Source: Oceanobacillus bengalensis
GTDB taxonomy: Bacteria > Bacillota > Bacilli > Bacillales > Amphibacillaceae
Length of the DNA: 58,243 nt
Direction: 5' to 3'
Assembly: GCF_003628445.1 (NCBI RefSeq)
Contig: NZ_RBZO01000027.1
Location: forward strand, 1-58,243
Numbering within the stretch: the stretch's first letter is position 1; every line of letters begins with the position of its first letter. The notes below the pieces were generated by a model. The model ran no database searches and had not been told where the DNA came from. It saw only the letters and a program-made list of their open reading frames with translations. Of this stretch, positions 19,905 through 30,153 are shown piece after piece. A program made the position numbers and the translations under genes.

Positions 19905-21350
19905 TCACTCTCTTTCCTTTGCTTGGTCCCAAATTGCATCCATTTCTTCTAATGAAGTGTGCCGGATGTCTTTCCCCATGGTTTGTAATTGTTCTTCAAT
20001 AAAATGAAAGCGAGAAGTAAACTTATTATTCGTTTGTGTTAATGCAATTTCTGGATTAATTTTATAATACCTTGTTAGATTAGCTAGGACAAATAAGACA
20101 TCACCAAATTCCTTCTCAATATCTTTGCTATCACCAGAATCAATCGCCTCTTTTACTTCTCTAACTTCCTCATCAAGTTTAGCCCATATATCGTGTACAT
20201 TGTCCCAGTCAAATCCAACCTTCGCAGCTTTTTTCTGTAATTGGTAGGCTCTCACGAGGGAAGGAAGAGGTTTAGGAATACCATCCAGTACCGATTTCCG
20301 CTTTTCACCTTTTTCTTTTCTTTTTAATGCTTCCCAATTCGTTGATACTTCTTCGGATGTTTGAACAGTAGTGTCTCCAAAGACATGTGGATGACGATAG
20401 ATCATTTTATTCGTAATACCACGAATCACATCATCTATCGAGAAATAACCATCATCTTCCCCAATTTGACTATGTAGTAATACATGCATAAGGATGTCGC
20501 CAAGTTCTTCAACAATACCTTCATCATCCGCGTCATTAATTGCTTCAATCAATTCATAGACTTCTTCAATTGCAAACTCTCGTAAGGTCTCATGAGTCTG
20601 TTCTCTATCCCATGGGCAACCATCTTTTGCTCTTAGTCTCCTCATTACTTCACGTAAATTCGTAAATGTGTGATTTAGTAAATTATCCGGTACAGGTGGC
20701 ACATAAACACTTGTTAAATTATTCACTTCCATACTATGGTCTAATTCTTCTATTGGAACCGTAGTAAGCTTCTCTTGCTCACTTCCAGCCGCTTGAACAA
20801 TTGTTATTTTATAATCTGGAGGTAGATCTTCTAATAGAGAAAGTTTAACCTCAGATGCGATAAACCGATCATATACCTGGCAAAAGATTAAATGGTGGCG
20901 ATAATCTAACTGACTCCGCGTAAATGATGTCGCATCGACAAATTGAAAGCCTTCAATTGGATCCATTTTCAAGGCAGTAAACATGTCATCTAGATAGCTT
21001 TGTCCACCAGTAATTGTTACTTCTATTTCATTTTGTTCCAATAATAATTGGACGGTTTTCTCAGCTAACATCGGATGCCCTGGAACAGTATAGATTATGT
21101 TGTTTTCCCTTGATTTCTTCAATAATACTGCTACAATACGCTCATATACAGTAGAAAAATCCGCTTCTTGTTCATAGATTTGATCAAATGCTTCAAAAGC
21201 AACTCCTTCTACTTTTAGTGATTCAATAACGGGATGATCCATTGTTCTTGTATAAACTGTTGCTGATTTGTTTATTAGCTTTTTATAAACTCCGATAGAT
21301 AATTGGTCAACATCACCCGCGCCAAGTCCAATAATTTCAATTTTTCCCAT
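19905..21350 (-). CDS. yabN: YabN: tetrapyrrole-methylase-like domain fused to MazG NTP pyrophosphohydrolase
   Basis: 481 residues. N-terminal TP-methylase fold (about 1-215, MGKIEIIGLGAGDVDQLSIG, YTVPGHPMLAE) joined to a complete two-lobed MazG region (about 225-481) with CPWDREQTHETLREFAIEE and repeated EExxE-type metal sites. MazG hydrolyses aberrant nucleoside triphosphates; the partner domain's substrate is unknown. This fusion is standard in Bacilli. It overlaps yabM by 14 bases and is followed directly by rqcP. Confidence 0.94.
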   Translation of the reverse strand: MGKIEIIGLGAGDVDQLSIGVYKKLINKSATVYTRTMDHPVIESLKVEGVAFEAFDQIYEQEADFSTVYERIVAVLLKKSRENNIIYTVPGHPMLAEKTVQLLLEQNEIEVTITGGQSYLDDMFTALKMDPIEGFQFVDATSFTRSQLDYRHHLIFCQVYDRFIASEVKLSLLEDLPPDYKITIVQAAGSEQEKLTTVPIEELDHSMEVNNLTSVYVPPVPDNLLNHTFTNLREVMRRLRAKDGCPWDREQTHETLREFAIEEVYELIEAINDADDEGIVEELGDILMHVLLHSQIGEDDGYFSIDDVIRGITNKMIYRHPHVFGDTTVQTSEEVSTNWEALKRKEKGEKRKSVLDGIPKPLPSLVRAYQLQKKAAKVGFDWDNVHDIWAKLDEEVREVKEAIDSGDSKDIEKEFGDVLFVLANLTRYYKINPEIALTQTNNKFTSRFHFIEEQLQTMGKDIRHTSLEEMDAIWDQAKERE

Positions 21351-22941
21351 TTAATTTCCTCCCTTTATGGATACGAATTAAAAACGATGAATATGGGAGC
21401 ACTTCTAATTCCTTTTCTGTAAATGCCCCACTCCTTAATAAGCTAAACAAGTAGATTATGGCACCAGAAGATGCGGTAAATAGCACGTAACCTAATAATT
21501 CCATACGAGATAGGCGTACAATATCTGGCAAGAGAACATGCAATAAGCCAATATAAAATAACATAATGACAGTCGCCTTCAGAAGGGCAAGCCAATTTAT
21601 TTGCTGGAAGAAATGCAACGAAGGTAACTTCCTTTTTAATTCCAGCATAACAAAGGTTACTAACCCAAGTAGGCTTAAGACAGTAGCGATTGCCGCACCA
21701 GTCATTCCCCACATTGGAATAAGTAGCTCATTTAATATCCATTTTATAAAAAAAGCTACTATTATAAATCCAGCTGTTCGTTTAATATAACCTAGGCCTT
21801 GAAGAACAGAGGACGCAGTTATAGCAAGTGAGCATAAAATAATAGAAAGTACAAGAATTCGCAAATCCATTGTTCCTTTACTATCCTCATATAATAATAT
21901 GTTCGTTTCCTCAAAAATAGCAATTAGCCCAACTGTAGCTCCAATTGCAATATAAAAACTAAACGTTAAAGCATTGCTTATGTATTGATTAAAAGTCTCC
22001 CAATCCTCTTCTAGTTTCTGTTTAGAAATGGAAGGAATGAGCGCTAATGCCAAGGAAGACCCTAGTACAATCCCTAATTGAATTAGCGGTTGTCCTCTAT
22101 CAAAGACACCCTTCGCTTCCATCGATTGAACCTTCGAGAAACCATGTTCCATTAGGCCCTGCATAAACGTAAAGGTATCTGCTAATTGAATGATTAAAAG
22201 CGTCATGTGATTTAAGGTCGCCACAATTCCTAACGTGGCAATCGTTAGGATGTAATCCTTCCATGGAATAACCTCTTTCTGATTGGCTAGTAGTATTGGC
22301 TTATCTTTTATAAAGAAAATCGATAATACAATAATAGCCGCAATTCCACCTGCTATAGATGCAAATGTTGCAGCATTTCCAAGGTCATATAAGCTCTTAT
22401 CCCTTGCAGTAACAACTATTGCTGCTGCAATAATAATAAATACCCTTACTAGTTGTTCCCCAACCTGCGAATATGCGGTTGGCTTCATAACATAATTCCC
22501 TTGAAATATCCCACGTAATAGCGCTAAAAAAGGAATAATTAAAAATACAAAAGCTGCATATCGATATGTATTTACTAAATGCATATCTCCCACCCTATTA
22601 GCTATCGTGCTGGCATGAAGCATGAAGAAAAGGAAAAGAGCTCCATTTATTATAATTAGTATCGTAAATATAGGAACAAAAAAGCTTGAAAAGGAAATTG
22701 CTTTTCCTTTTGCTTTCAATTCAACAATTATCCTTGAGATAGCTGAGGGAAAGCCATATAAAGATAACATCATTGCAATGCCTAGGATGGGATACACCTG
22801 TTGATAAATATAAAAACCAACATCGCCTGTTAGATTCTGGAGCGGAATTCGATAGCCCGCACTTAATACTTTACTTACGAAGCCAGCAATCGTTAAAAGT
22901 AATACTCCTTTTACTAGCTTGTTCGATTCATTCTCAACCAT
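21337..22941 (-). CDS. yabM: MOP-superfamily lipid flippase (YabM, SpoVB-like)
   Basis: 534 residues with about 14 predicted membrane helices, PST/MATE-like fold (VKGVLLLTIAGFVSKVLSAGYRIPLQNLTG at the start, cited in part). Homologous to SpoVB and MurJ-type flippases moving polyprenyl-linked envelope precursors. Which precursor this copy moves is unknown. It heads a yabM-yabN-rqcP transcript after spoVT. AGGGAC stands 8 bases before the ATG. Confidence 0.9.
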   Translation of the reverse strand: MVENESNKLVKGVLLLTIAGFVSKVLSAGYRIPLQNLTGDVGFYIYQQVYPILGIAMMLSLYGFPSAISRIIVELKAKGKAISFSSFFVPIFTILIIINGALFLFFMLHASTIANRVGDMHLVNTYRYAAFVFLIIPFLALLRGIFQGNYVMKPTAYSQVGEQLVRVFIIIAAAIVVTARDKSLYDLGNAATFASIAGGIAAIIVLSIFFIKDKPILLANQKEVIPWKDYILTIATLGIVATLNHMTLLIIQLADTFTFMQGLMEHGFSKVQSMEAKGVFDRGQPLIQLGIVLGSSLALALIPSISKQKLEEDWETFNQYISNALTFSFYIAIGATVGLIAIFEETNILLYEDSKGTMDLRILVLSIILCSLAITASSVLQGLGYIKRTAGFIIVAFFIKWILNELLIPMWGMTGAAIATVLSLLGLVTFVMLELKRKLPSLHFFQQINWLALLKATVIMLFYIGLLHVLLPDIVRLSRMELLGYVLFTASSGAIIYLFSLLRSGAFTEKELEVLPYSSFLIRIHKGRKLNGKN

Positions 22942-23050
22942 TGTTTACGTCCCTTTTCTTAAACAATCCTTTATGTTCATCCGCTTTATCGTAAATTCAC
23001 CCTTATTATAGCATAGAACACACCTAGCAGGCGGTGCCTAATCAAGGTGA

Positions 23051-23088
23051 GAAAAAAGGCAAAAACCAGAAAAAACCGATTTTTGCCC
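23051..23088 (-). terminator. Terminator after spoVT
   Basis: Minus-strand stem GGCAAAAA / TTTTTGCC with TTTTTT behind it, 11 bases beyond the spoVT stop. Confidence 0.8.
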
Positions 23089-23098
23089 TTCATACCTT

Positions 23099-23635
23099 CT
23101 ATTCCATCTGTTTCGCTAAAAATCCTGCAGCTGTTTCGATTGATTTCTGCTCTACATTACTAAGCTTGTCTCCATCTTTAGAAAAAATCATTACACATCC
23201 GATCGGATCACCATTTGCTATAATTGGACTAATACAATAACCATTAACCTCAAGCTCGGTTCCCTCTATAATTTCTAATGTACTTTGATCTGTCTCCATT
23301 ACCGCAGAACGATTTCCAATTGCTTTTGTTATTTTTGAACCAATATTTTTGTTTAAGTAATCTTTTTTAGATTCACCAGAAACCGCAATAACTTCATCTC
23401 GATCGCATATAAGAATAGGGAAATGAAGTGAATCAAACAATGCTTCTGCATATTCTTTTGCAAAATGTCCTAACTCATTAATTGGTGAATATTTTTTTAA
23501 TATAACTTCTCCTTCTCGATCAACAAATATCTCTAAAGGATCTCCCTCACGTATGCGTAAAGTTCTTCTAATTTCTTTAGGAATAACCACTCTCCCTAAA
23601 TCATCAATTCGACGTACAATACCAGTAGCCTTCAT
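23099..23635 (-). CDS. spoVT: Stage V sporulation regulator SpoVT
   Basis: 178 residues. N-terminal swapped-hairpin DNA-binding domain of the AbrB type (MKATGIVRRIDDLGRVVIPK) and a C-terminal GAF domain (about 60-178). In B. subtilis, SpoVT tunes forespore sigma-G genes. The frame opens 35 codons earlier, but that segment contains the sigma-G promoter at 23728-23757, and B. subtilis SpoVT starts at MKATG. Monocistronic, ending in a strong terminator. Confidence 0.96.
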   Translation of the reverse strand: MKATGIVRRIDDLGRVVIPKEIRRTLRIREGDPLEIFVDREGEVILKKYSPINELGHFAKEYAEALFDSLHFPILICDRDEVIAVSGESKKDYLNKNIGSKITKAIGNRSAVMETDQSTLEIIEGTELEVNGYCISPIIANGDPIGCVMIFSKDGDKLSNVEQKSIETAAGFLAKQME

Positions 23636-23727
23636 ATTCAAATTTCCTACCTTTCTATGATGATTACTTGCTTTTTCCGTTTTTTCTAATATCTGTTCGG
23701 GCGTGTAATAATCACCAGGTGTGGTTT

Positions 23728-23757
23728 TAGTATAAATCATCTCTGGAAGAACTATAC
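23728..23757 (-). promoter_or_regulatory. Sigma-G promoter of spoVT
   Basis: Minus-strand GTATA (23753-23757), 18-base spacer, TATACTA (23728-23734), close to the sigma-G pattern GMATA-N18-CATWMTA. It fits the known forespore expression of spoVT. Confidence 0.65.
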
Positions 23758-23773
23758 ATCATACGTGAATTTT

Positions 23774-26700
23774 TTAGCCATTTCTATCTACTGTAGTCAT
23801 TTTTTTTATAAAATCAAGGACAAGTTCATACCTTGTAGAAGGCGTTTCATTAGAGGATTGGAAAACAATTTTTAAGTTATTGTTTTCTGTTCCTAATTGC
23901 ACCTTTCTTCCGAATTCATTAGCGATATCAAACAACTTCGAGCCATCAATCTGCTGGCTACGCTGTTCATCCACAATCAAAGTAATTTTCTTATTTCTTT
24001 CAGTAATGGATTTAATACGTTCTCTTCTAGCAAACATTTTCAAAGTTGACACCGTCATTAAATGTTCCACTTCAATCGGATAATCACCAAAGCGATCCAC
24101 TAATTCCTCTTTTAGATTAGCAATTTCCTCATCTGACTCTAAAGAGCGGAATTGCTTATAAATTTCAATCTTTTGCTTTTCATCCTTAATATACTTATCT
24201 GGAATGTAAGCATCCAATTGAAGTGTAAGCTCTGGTTCGAATGGTTTAATTTCTTCTAGTTCTTTACCAGCCTTACGGGCATCGATAGCATCCTTTAACA
24301 TTTGCGAATACATATCAAACCCTACAGAGTCAATAAATCCATGCTGCTGCGAGCCTAAAAGGTTTCCAGCACCACGAATCGATAAATCACGCATTGCAAT
24401 TTTAAATCCTGATCCCAACTCCGTAAATTCTTTAATTGCCTGGAGCCTGTTTTCTGCTACCTCTGAAAGAACTTTATCTTTTTGATACGTGAAATAGGCA
24501 TAAGCAATACGATTAGACCTACCAACACGACCTCTGAGCTGGTAAAGTTGACTAAGTCCCATATGATCTGCGTTACTTATTATTAATGTGTTTACATTAG
24601 GTATATCAACACCTGTTTCAATGATCGTTGTACTAACAAGAACATCGAATTCCCCTTCTAAGAATGATACAATCACATTTTCAAGTTCTGTTTCGTTCAT
24701 TCTCCCGTGAGCAACTGCAACTCTCGCCTCTGGAACGAGCATCCCTATATCTCTTGCTATCTTTTCAATATTTTCAACCCGGTTATATAAGAAAAATACC
24801 TGTCCATCACGTGCCATTTCCCGTTCAATTGCATCCCTTACAATAATAGGATTGTATTCCATGACATACGTTTGAATTGGAAAGCGGTTCTCCGGAGGGG
24901 TTTCAATTACGGAAAGGTCCCTAACACCAAGCATCGACATATGCAATGTTCTCGGAATTGGTGTTGCCGTTAGTGTGAGAACATCAACATTTGATTTCAT
25001 TTGCTTAATCTTTTCTTTATGTTTCACACCAAATCGTTGTTCTTCATCAACGACGAGAAGCCCTAAGTCCCGGAACTCAATATCCTTTGATAGGAGGCGA
25101 TGTGTTCCAATAACAACATCAATTACTCCTTTCCTCAGGCCATTATTTGTTTCTGTTTGTTGTTTTTTCGTACGAAATCTACTTAGTAGTCCAATGTTTA
25201 TTGGATAGTCCTGGAATCGTTCCCGTATGGTTTCATAGTGCTGCTGTGCCAAAATTGTTGTTGGTACTAATATCGCAACTTGTTTACCATCCATTACCGC
25301 CTTGAATGCTGCCCGAATAGCCACTTCTGTTTTTCCGTATCCAACATCCCCACAAAGTAAACGATCCATAGGGCGAATACTCTCCATATCTTGTTTAATT
25401 TCAGCAATACACCTCAGTTGATCATCTGTTTCCTGATATGGGAAAGAAGCTTCAAACTCCCTCTGCATCTCTGTATCTTTAGAAAAAGCATAACCCTTTC
25501 TCGCTTCTCTTTCTGCATAAAGCTTGATTAAATCATCTGCAATATCTTCAACACTTGATTGAACTTTCCTTTTTACCTTCGTCCATTCTGACCCACCCAA
25601 TTTATAAAGCTTGGGTTCCTTACCTTCTGACCCGACGAATTTCTGCACCAAGTCAATTTGGTCAATTGGAACATACAATTTGTCATCACCAGAGTAACGA
25701 ATAAGCATATAATCTTTATGCAAATTATTTACTTCTAGAGTTTCTATTCCTAAATACTTACCAACACCATGATTCGCATGTACAACAAAATCTCCAACTT
25801 TTAATTCTTGGTAACTCTTAATTCTCTCCGCATTAGAAATTTTCTGCGTTTTCCTCTTCCGCTTTACCTGCTTTTTAAAAAGTTCATTTTCCGTAACAAT
25901 GACAAGCTTGTGCATCGGTAGTTCAATACCACTACTCATATTTCCTACAGCTATGGTTGGCTTCTCGACTGGCAATTTCAATTCCTTTGTAACAGCAGCC
26001 TCGATGTCGTAATCTGTAAAAATAGAATGGATTTTCTCTGCTCGCTTCTCATTTGGGGCCAAAATAACAACAGAGGAATCTCCCTTATTCCAACGATTTA
26101 ACTCATTTTTAAATAGATGCATTTGCCCATGGAAATCCTGCATCAACCTTGTTGAAAGATTAATAATATTTTGTGGATTAGTGTTTGGAATATGTCTTAA
26201 AAATACCGATAGATATAGTCGGTTTTGTTTCATATGATCTAAAACCGTTTGCCAGTCAAATGAGAATCTACTATTTTGAACCATCTTTCCTGATTCGAGC
26301 ATACCGCTGTACCATTCCGCTTCATCTGCATCTAAATTGCTAGCGGTTTCTTGTATTCGACCCATCTCATCTAAGATAACGATTCCATCATCTGAGAGGT
26401 AATCTAACAGACTAGCAGGCTCTTTATAGAAGTAATCAATATACTTATACATCTCACCGAAACGTTCTAGATTCTTTAATCGCCCTATATCATGTTCGAT
26501 TACCTCTATTAGTGATTCTTTTATTTCAGGCTTTTTCACTTTTTTAAGTGTTGCTGTAAGTGCATCTTCCAATCTGTTTGCAGCTGATAACATATCTTCC
26601 TCTGTTAATAACAGCTCTGAAGCTGGTTTAACGATGACTTCCTTTTGCTTATTTAATGACCGTTGCGTCTCCGCATCAAAATACCTTATGGAATCAATCT

Positions 26701-27298
26701 CATCATCAAATAATTCAATACGTATTGGCCGTTCTTCCGTTATTGGATAAATATCGATAATTCCACCGCGTCTAGAGAATTCCCCAGGTGTGGTAACCAT
26801 TGATACACGTTCGTATCCCATTTCAATTAATAAAGATAAGTACTTGTTGATATCCATTGTATTTCCAAGTGTAAACGTTAGTTGATACGTATTGAAATAA
26901 TTCGGAGGAGGTAGAATTCGTTTTAATGCTGCAACAGGAGCTATTAAAATACCAGATTTATTTTTACTCCATTCTGTTATTGCCTCTATTCGCTCGCTTC
27001 TGAGCTCTGGACTTGAGATTGCAATTTCCGAAGCAATTAACTCATTAACTGGATATAAATGTACATGCTCCTCACCGATTAATTCCGCTAAATCATCATA
27101 CAGTTGCTGTGCATGGATAAGTTGATGTGTAATCAATAATATTGGTTTGTTAATCGACTGGTCGATAACTGAAACTAGCATTCCTCTAGCAGAGCCAGAA
27201 AGGCCAGCTACAAGTTGCTCATTCATGCCGTTCTTTATCCCATTGATAATCGACTGGATATCTTCCTTTGATTGTAAATAATGACTAATCTCTTTCAT
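23774..27298 (-). CDS. mfd: Transcription-repair coupling factor Mfd
   Basis: Frees RNA polymerase stalled at DNA lesions and recruits UvrA. 1174 residues: UvrB-like N-terminal domains (EFSRRGGIIDIYPITEERPIRI near 190, cited in part), RNA-polymerase-interacting CarD-like domain (KVGDFVVHANHGVGKYLGI near 500), SF2 translocase with Walker A GDVGYGKTEVA and DEEQRFG box, then RGRVGRSNR and the TRCF C-terminal domain. Start chosen at ATG after GGGGGTAAAACG; the frame begins 12 codons earlier. It follows fin as in B. subtilis. Confidence 0.97.
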   Translation of the reverse strand: MKEISHYLQSKEDIQSIINGIKNGMNEQLVAGLSGSARGMLVSVIDQSINKPILLITHQLIHAQQLYDDLAELIGEEHVHLYPVNELIASEIAISSPELRSERIEAITEWSKNKSGILIAPVAALKRILPPPNYFNTYQLTFTLGNTMDINKYLSLLIEMGYERVSMVTTPGEFSRRGGIIDIYPITEERPIRIELFDDEIDSIRYFDAETQRSLNKQKEVIVKPASELLLTEEDMLSAANRLEDALTATLKKVKKPEIKESLIEVIEHDIGRLKNLERFGEMYKYIDYFYKEPASLLDYLSDDGIVILDEMGRIQETASNLDADEAEWYSGMLESGKMVQNSRFSFDWQTVLDHMKQNRLYLSVFLRHIPNTNPQNIINLSTRLMQDFHGQMHLFKNELNRWNKGDSSVVILAPNEKRAEKIHSIFTDYDIEAAVTKELKLPVEKPTIAVGNMSSGIELPMHKLVIVTENELFKKQVKRKRKTQKISNAERIKSYQELKVGDFVVHANHGVGKYLGIETLEVNNLHKDYMLIRYSGDDKLYVPIDQIDLVQKFVGSEGKEPKLYKLGGSEWTKVKRKVQSSVEDIADDLIKLYAEREARKGYAFSKDTEMQREFEASFPYQETDDQLRCIAEIKQDMESIRPMDRLLCGDVGYGKTEVAIRAAFKAVMDGKQVAILVPTTILAQQHYETIRERFQDYPINIGLLSRFRTKKQQTETNNGLRKGVIDVVIGTHRLLSKDIEFRDLGLLVVDEEQRFGVKHKEKIKQMKSNVDVLTLTATPIPRTLHMSMLGVRDLSVIETPPENRFPIQTYVMEYNPIIVRDAIEREMARDGQVFFLYNRVENIEKIARDIGMLVPEARVAVAHGRMNETELENVIVSFLEGEFDVLVSTTIIETGVDIPNVNTLIISNADHMGLSQLYQLRGRVGRSNRIAYAYFTYQKDKVLSEVAENRLQAIKEFTELGSGFKIAMRDLSIRGAGNLLGSQQHGFIDSVGFDMYSQMLKDAIDARKAGKELEEIKPFEPELTLQLDAYIPDKYIKDEKQKIEIYKQFRSLESDEEIANLKEELVDRFGDYPIEVEHLMTVSTLKMFARRERIKSITERNKKITLIVDEQRSQQIDGSKLFDIANEFGRKVQLGTENNNLKIVFQSSNETPSTRYELVLDFIKKMTTVDRNG

Positions 27299-27375
27299 CG
27301 TTTTACCCCCGCTAGTTACTACTTGAAAGCGCAAAAATGCCTTGGTCGGTTACCAAAGGCTTTCCTGCGTATATT

Positions 27376-27606
27376 CTATTGTATAAAAAAGTCTAATTCA
27401 TGATACTCTGGATACCTGCCTAATGACTCCTCACAATTCTCACAGATTGTTCGGACGAAGACATCACCATTATCTTGATATTGTATCATTTCTCTTTTTT
27501 CCTGTACGGATAATTGTTCAAAACCTAATAGACTAGTGTCAATTACTTGGTTTTCCAATTTACCAACTTCATGTCCACAATGTCTGCATTTATAGACAAT
27601 TGACAC
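27376..27606 (-). CDS. fin: Anti-sigma-F factor Fin
   Basis: 76 residues with two CxxC pairs (C7-R-H-C10 and C55-E-N-C58), the zinc site of the Fin family, and the conserved GFEQLSVQEKREMIQY. Fin (YabK) shuts off sigma-F in the forespore to allow the switch to sigma-G (B. subtilis). Start GTG, GAGGAGG upstream. A sigma-F/G type promoter lies 40-70 bases up. 77 bases before mfd. Confidence 0.93.
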   Translation of the reverse strand: MSIVYKCRHCGHEVGKLENQVIDTSLLGFEQLSVQEKREMIQYQDNGDVFVRTICENCEESLGRYPEYHELDFFIQ

Positions 27607-27646
27607 GTAAACTCCTCCTCAGACATTTAAATTAAAACTTATTATG

Positions 27647-27675
27647 AAGTTTGTCCGAAAAGCAATTTATTATAC
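27647..27675 (-). promoter_or_regulatory. Candidate sigma-F promoter of fin
   Basis: Minus-strand GTATA (27671-27675), 14-base spacer, GGACAAACTT (27647-27656), nine of ten positions of the sigma-F -10 pattern. The spacer is one base shorter than usual. Matches the known forespore control of fin. Confidence 0.55.
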
Positions 27676-27703
27676 ATTTTAACAACAACAAAGCACTAGA
27701 AAA

Positions 27704-28273
27704 TTAGACCGATTGGTTATACTTATTCATTACTTCCATAAAAGATTCACCTTTTATCCAAGCTTCACATGCATCTGCACACTTTTGTATACTCTCATCA
27801 ACATTACCAAGTTCCTCTTTAGGGAATTCTCCTAAAACATAATCAATAACAGATATATTGGTGGTAGGTCTACCAATCCCAATTCTTATACGGTTAAATT
27901 CCTTTGTCCCTAACTGATCAATTGTATTTCTTACCCCATTATGACCGCCATGGCCGCCTTTTTGTCGTAAGCGTATCTTCCCCGTTGGTAAATCCATATC
28001 ATCATAGATCACCAACAAATCTTCTAGTTCTAGATTATAATATTCCATAAGCGGGCGAATAGACTCACCTGATAGATTCATAAAGGTTTGCGGTTTTAAC
28101 AGTATCACCTTCTCACCTTCATATTGCTCCATTGTGTATTGTCCTTTAAATTTCACCTTGCTTAGTTCCCAATTATGACGCGCTGCAATTCCGTCTATCG
28201 TCATAAAGCCAACATTATGCCGCGTTTTCTCATATTTCTTTCCTGGATTTCCTAAACCAACAATACATTTCAT
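27704..28273 (-). CDS. pth: Peptidyl-tRNA hydrolase (SpoVC)
   Basis: Releases peptides from prematurely dissociated peptidyl-tRNA. 189 residues; active-site His in YEKTRHNVGF (about residue 20), Asp in LVIYDDMDLP (about 94), and KGGHGGHNG. The frame opens 29 codons further upstream but the family always begins MKCIVGLGNPG, and GGGAAGC stands a few bases ahead. Known as spoVC in B. subtilis, where a mutation blocks coat formation. Confidence 0.97.
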   Translation of the reverse strand: MKCIVGLGNPGKKYEKTRHNVGFMTIDGIAARHNWELSKVKFKGQYTMEQYEGEKVILLKPQTFMNLSGESIRPLMEYYNLELEDLLVIYDDMDLPTGKIRLRQKGGHGGHNGVRNTIDQLGTKEFNRIRIGIGRPTTNISVIDYVLGEFPKEELGNVDESIQKCADACEAWIKGESFMEVMNKYNQSV

Positions 28274-28360
28274 TTTTTGATTGCTTCCCTTATTTATTAT
28301 TTTTCTTTTAAAGAACATAAATGTATACCTTCTTACGTCTCTTGTATTAGGGTAAGACAT

Positions 28361-28405
28361 AAAACAAGCCCTCCTACTAAGAATGAACGTTTTCTTGTAG
28401 GAGGG
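28361..28405 (-). terminator. Terminator after ctc
   Basis: Minus-strand 9-base stem CCCTCCTAC / GTAGGAGGG followed by a T-rich tail, about 30 bases past the ctc stop and ahead of pth. Confidence 0.85.
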
Positions 28406-28436
28406 TGTGCCTGTTGATAGTCTGTTACTTATTCAT

Positions 28437-29060
28437 TCACTCTTTCTCATCATCTTCTTCTTTTACATTAGATTCTGCCGATTCTTCGAAGGTAGCCTCC
28501 TGTGCTTCCTCTTTTTCTGCATCAGGCTGTAACATTGTAGCAATTACAGTTTCATGGTTATCAAGGATTTCATAACCAGCGTTTGTTGGCAAATCAGCTA
28601 CAGTAAAGTTACTTCCTATTTCCAGCGAAGAGACATTCATCACAAGTTCCTCAGGAATATCACCTGGTTTTGCACGTACTTGAACCTCATACAATGGCTG
28701 CTGGAGAATACCATCATGTTTCGGTTCACCTTCTAGTTTTAATGGTACAGAAACGTCGCGCGCTTCAGACATATCGGCTTTATAGAAATCAACATGAATT
28801 AACTCAGATTTAATCGGGTCCATTTGATATTCATGAAACATCACATCTACAGCTTGGTCTTCAGCTATTTCAAGTGTAAATACTGCATTTCTTCCTTGAT
28901 CACGAATTGCCTTGACTAAATCAACACTATTTACTGCAATGGATTCAGGACTTTGACCCTTCCCATAAACAACACCAGGAACGTTACCATCTTCTCTAAG
29001 CAGTCTCTTACTTGAATTCGTTTGTTCCGCTCTCTTTAAGGCCTTTAATGTTACCTGCAT
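28437..29060 (-). CDS. ctc: Ribosomal protein bL25, long Ctc form
   Basis: 207 residues: N-terminal L25 domain binding 5S rRNA (about 1-90) plus the TL5/Ctc C-terminal beta domain (about 95-185) and an acidic tail. In B. subtilis it is a general stress protein under sigma-B. Upstream, AGGTTTA with a weak GGAAAT -10 is a possible sigma-B site, and TTGAAC-18-TTTAAT a possible sigma-A site; neither is decisive. AGGAGG precedes ATG. Downstream of prs as in B. subtilis. Confidence 0.95.
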   Translation of the reverse strand: MQVTLKALKRAEQTNSSKRLLREDGNVPGVVYGKGQSPESIAVNSVDLVKAIRDQGRNAVFTLEIAEDQAVDVMFHEYQMDPIKSELIHVDFYKADMSEARDVSVPLKLEGEPKHDGILQQPLYEVQVRAKPGDIPEELVMNVSSLEIGSNFTVADLPTNAGYEILDNHETVIATMLQPDAEKEEAQEATFEESAESNVKEEDDEKE

Positions 29061-29183
29061 ATTATATTCCTCCTAATTAATTAAACTTCATATCGTTAAA
29101 ATCGTTCAATTTATAACTAGTTGTAATTTACGGAGTAAAGATTCGTCATATAACATTATTTCCTTAAAAGCTAAGAGATAAAC

Positions 29184-30137
29184 CTATTCAAAGAGGATAC
29201 TAACAGATTGCAACTCATGTACACGTATTATTGCCTCTCCAAGAAGAGGTGCAACAGAAAGTGTCGTTACTTTTTCAATATTTTTTTCTTCTGGCAGTAC
29301 AATACTATCCGTAACCACCAATTCTTTTATTTTTGAGTTTTCAATTCGTTCAATTGCTGGTCCAGATAGTACTGGGTGCGTACAGCACGCATATACTTCC
29401 TTCGCCCCATTTTCAATTAATGCATTTGCTGCAAGAGTAATCGTTCCTGCTGTATCAATAATATCATCAATTAAGATAGCTGTTTTTCCTTCAATATTTC
29501 CAATAATATTCATGACCTCAGCCACATTAGGACGCGGTCTGCGCTTATCAATGATCCCAATAGGCGCCTTCAAGCGATCAGCCATTTTGCGAGCACGTGT
29601 TACACCACCGTGATCTGGTGAAACAATAATTAGGTCATCAAGTTTTTTTTCTTCAAAGTAACTAGATAAAATTGGAACAGCTTGTAAGTGATCAATTGGA
29701 AGATTGAAAAAGCCTTGAATTTGTGGTGCATGTAGATCTAAAGTAATAACACGATTTGCACCAGCTGTTTCAATTAAATCTGCAACCAATTTCGCTGCAA
29801 TCGGCTCACGAGAACGTGCTTTACGATCTTGTCTAGCATATCCGTAGTAAGGCATAACAATATTAATTGATTTTGCAGAAGCTCGTTTTAGTGCATCTAT
29901 CATAATAAGTAACTCCATTAAGTGTTGATTTACTGGAGCACTGGTAGATTGCACAACATAAACATCACATCCACGAATACTTTCTTCTATATTAATTTGT
30001 ACTTCTCCATCACTAAACCTAGAAACCGTACATTCTCCTAATGTTGTTCCAATATGCGCTGCAATATCTTCTGCTAATTTGCGATTAGAATTCAATGATA
30101 AGACTTTCAACGATGAATCGCTGTAGTTAGATGACAT
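29184..30137 (-). CDS. prs: Ribose-phosphate pyrophosphokinase (PRPP synthetase)
   Basis: Makes PRPP from ribose-5-phosphate and ATP for nucleotide, histidine and NAD synthesis. 317 residues, class I. Motifs: [17 protein letters not shown] near 41, [17 protein letters not shown] near 98, PRPP loop [12 protein letters not shown] near 219. 16 bases after glmU, the conserved glmU-prs pair. Confidence 0.98.
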   Translation of the reverse strand: MSSNYSDSSLKVLSLNSNRKLAEDIAAHIGTTLGECTVSRFSDGEVQINIEESIRGCDVYVVQSTSAPVNQHLMELLIMIDALKRASAKSINIVMPYYGYARQDRKARSREPIAAKLVADLIETAGANRVITLDLHAPQIQGFFNLPIDHLQAVPILSSYFEEKKLDDLIIVSPDHGGVTRARKMADRLKAPIGIIDKRRPRPNVAEVMNIIGNIEGKTAILIDDIIDTAGTITLAANALIENGAKEVYACCTHPVLSGPAIERIENSKIKELVVTDSIVLPEEKNIEKVTTLSVAPLLGEAIIRVHELQSVSILFE

Positions 30138-30153
30138 GGATTTGAACCCTCCG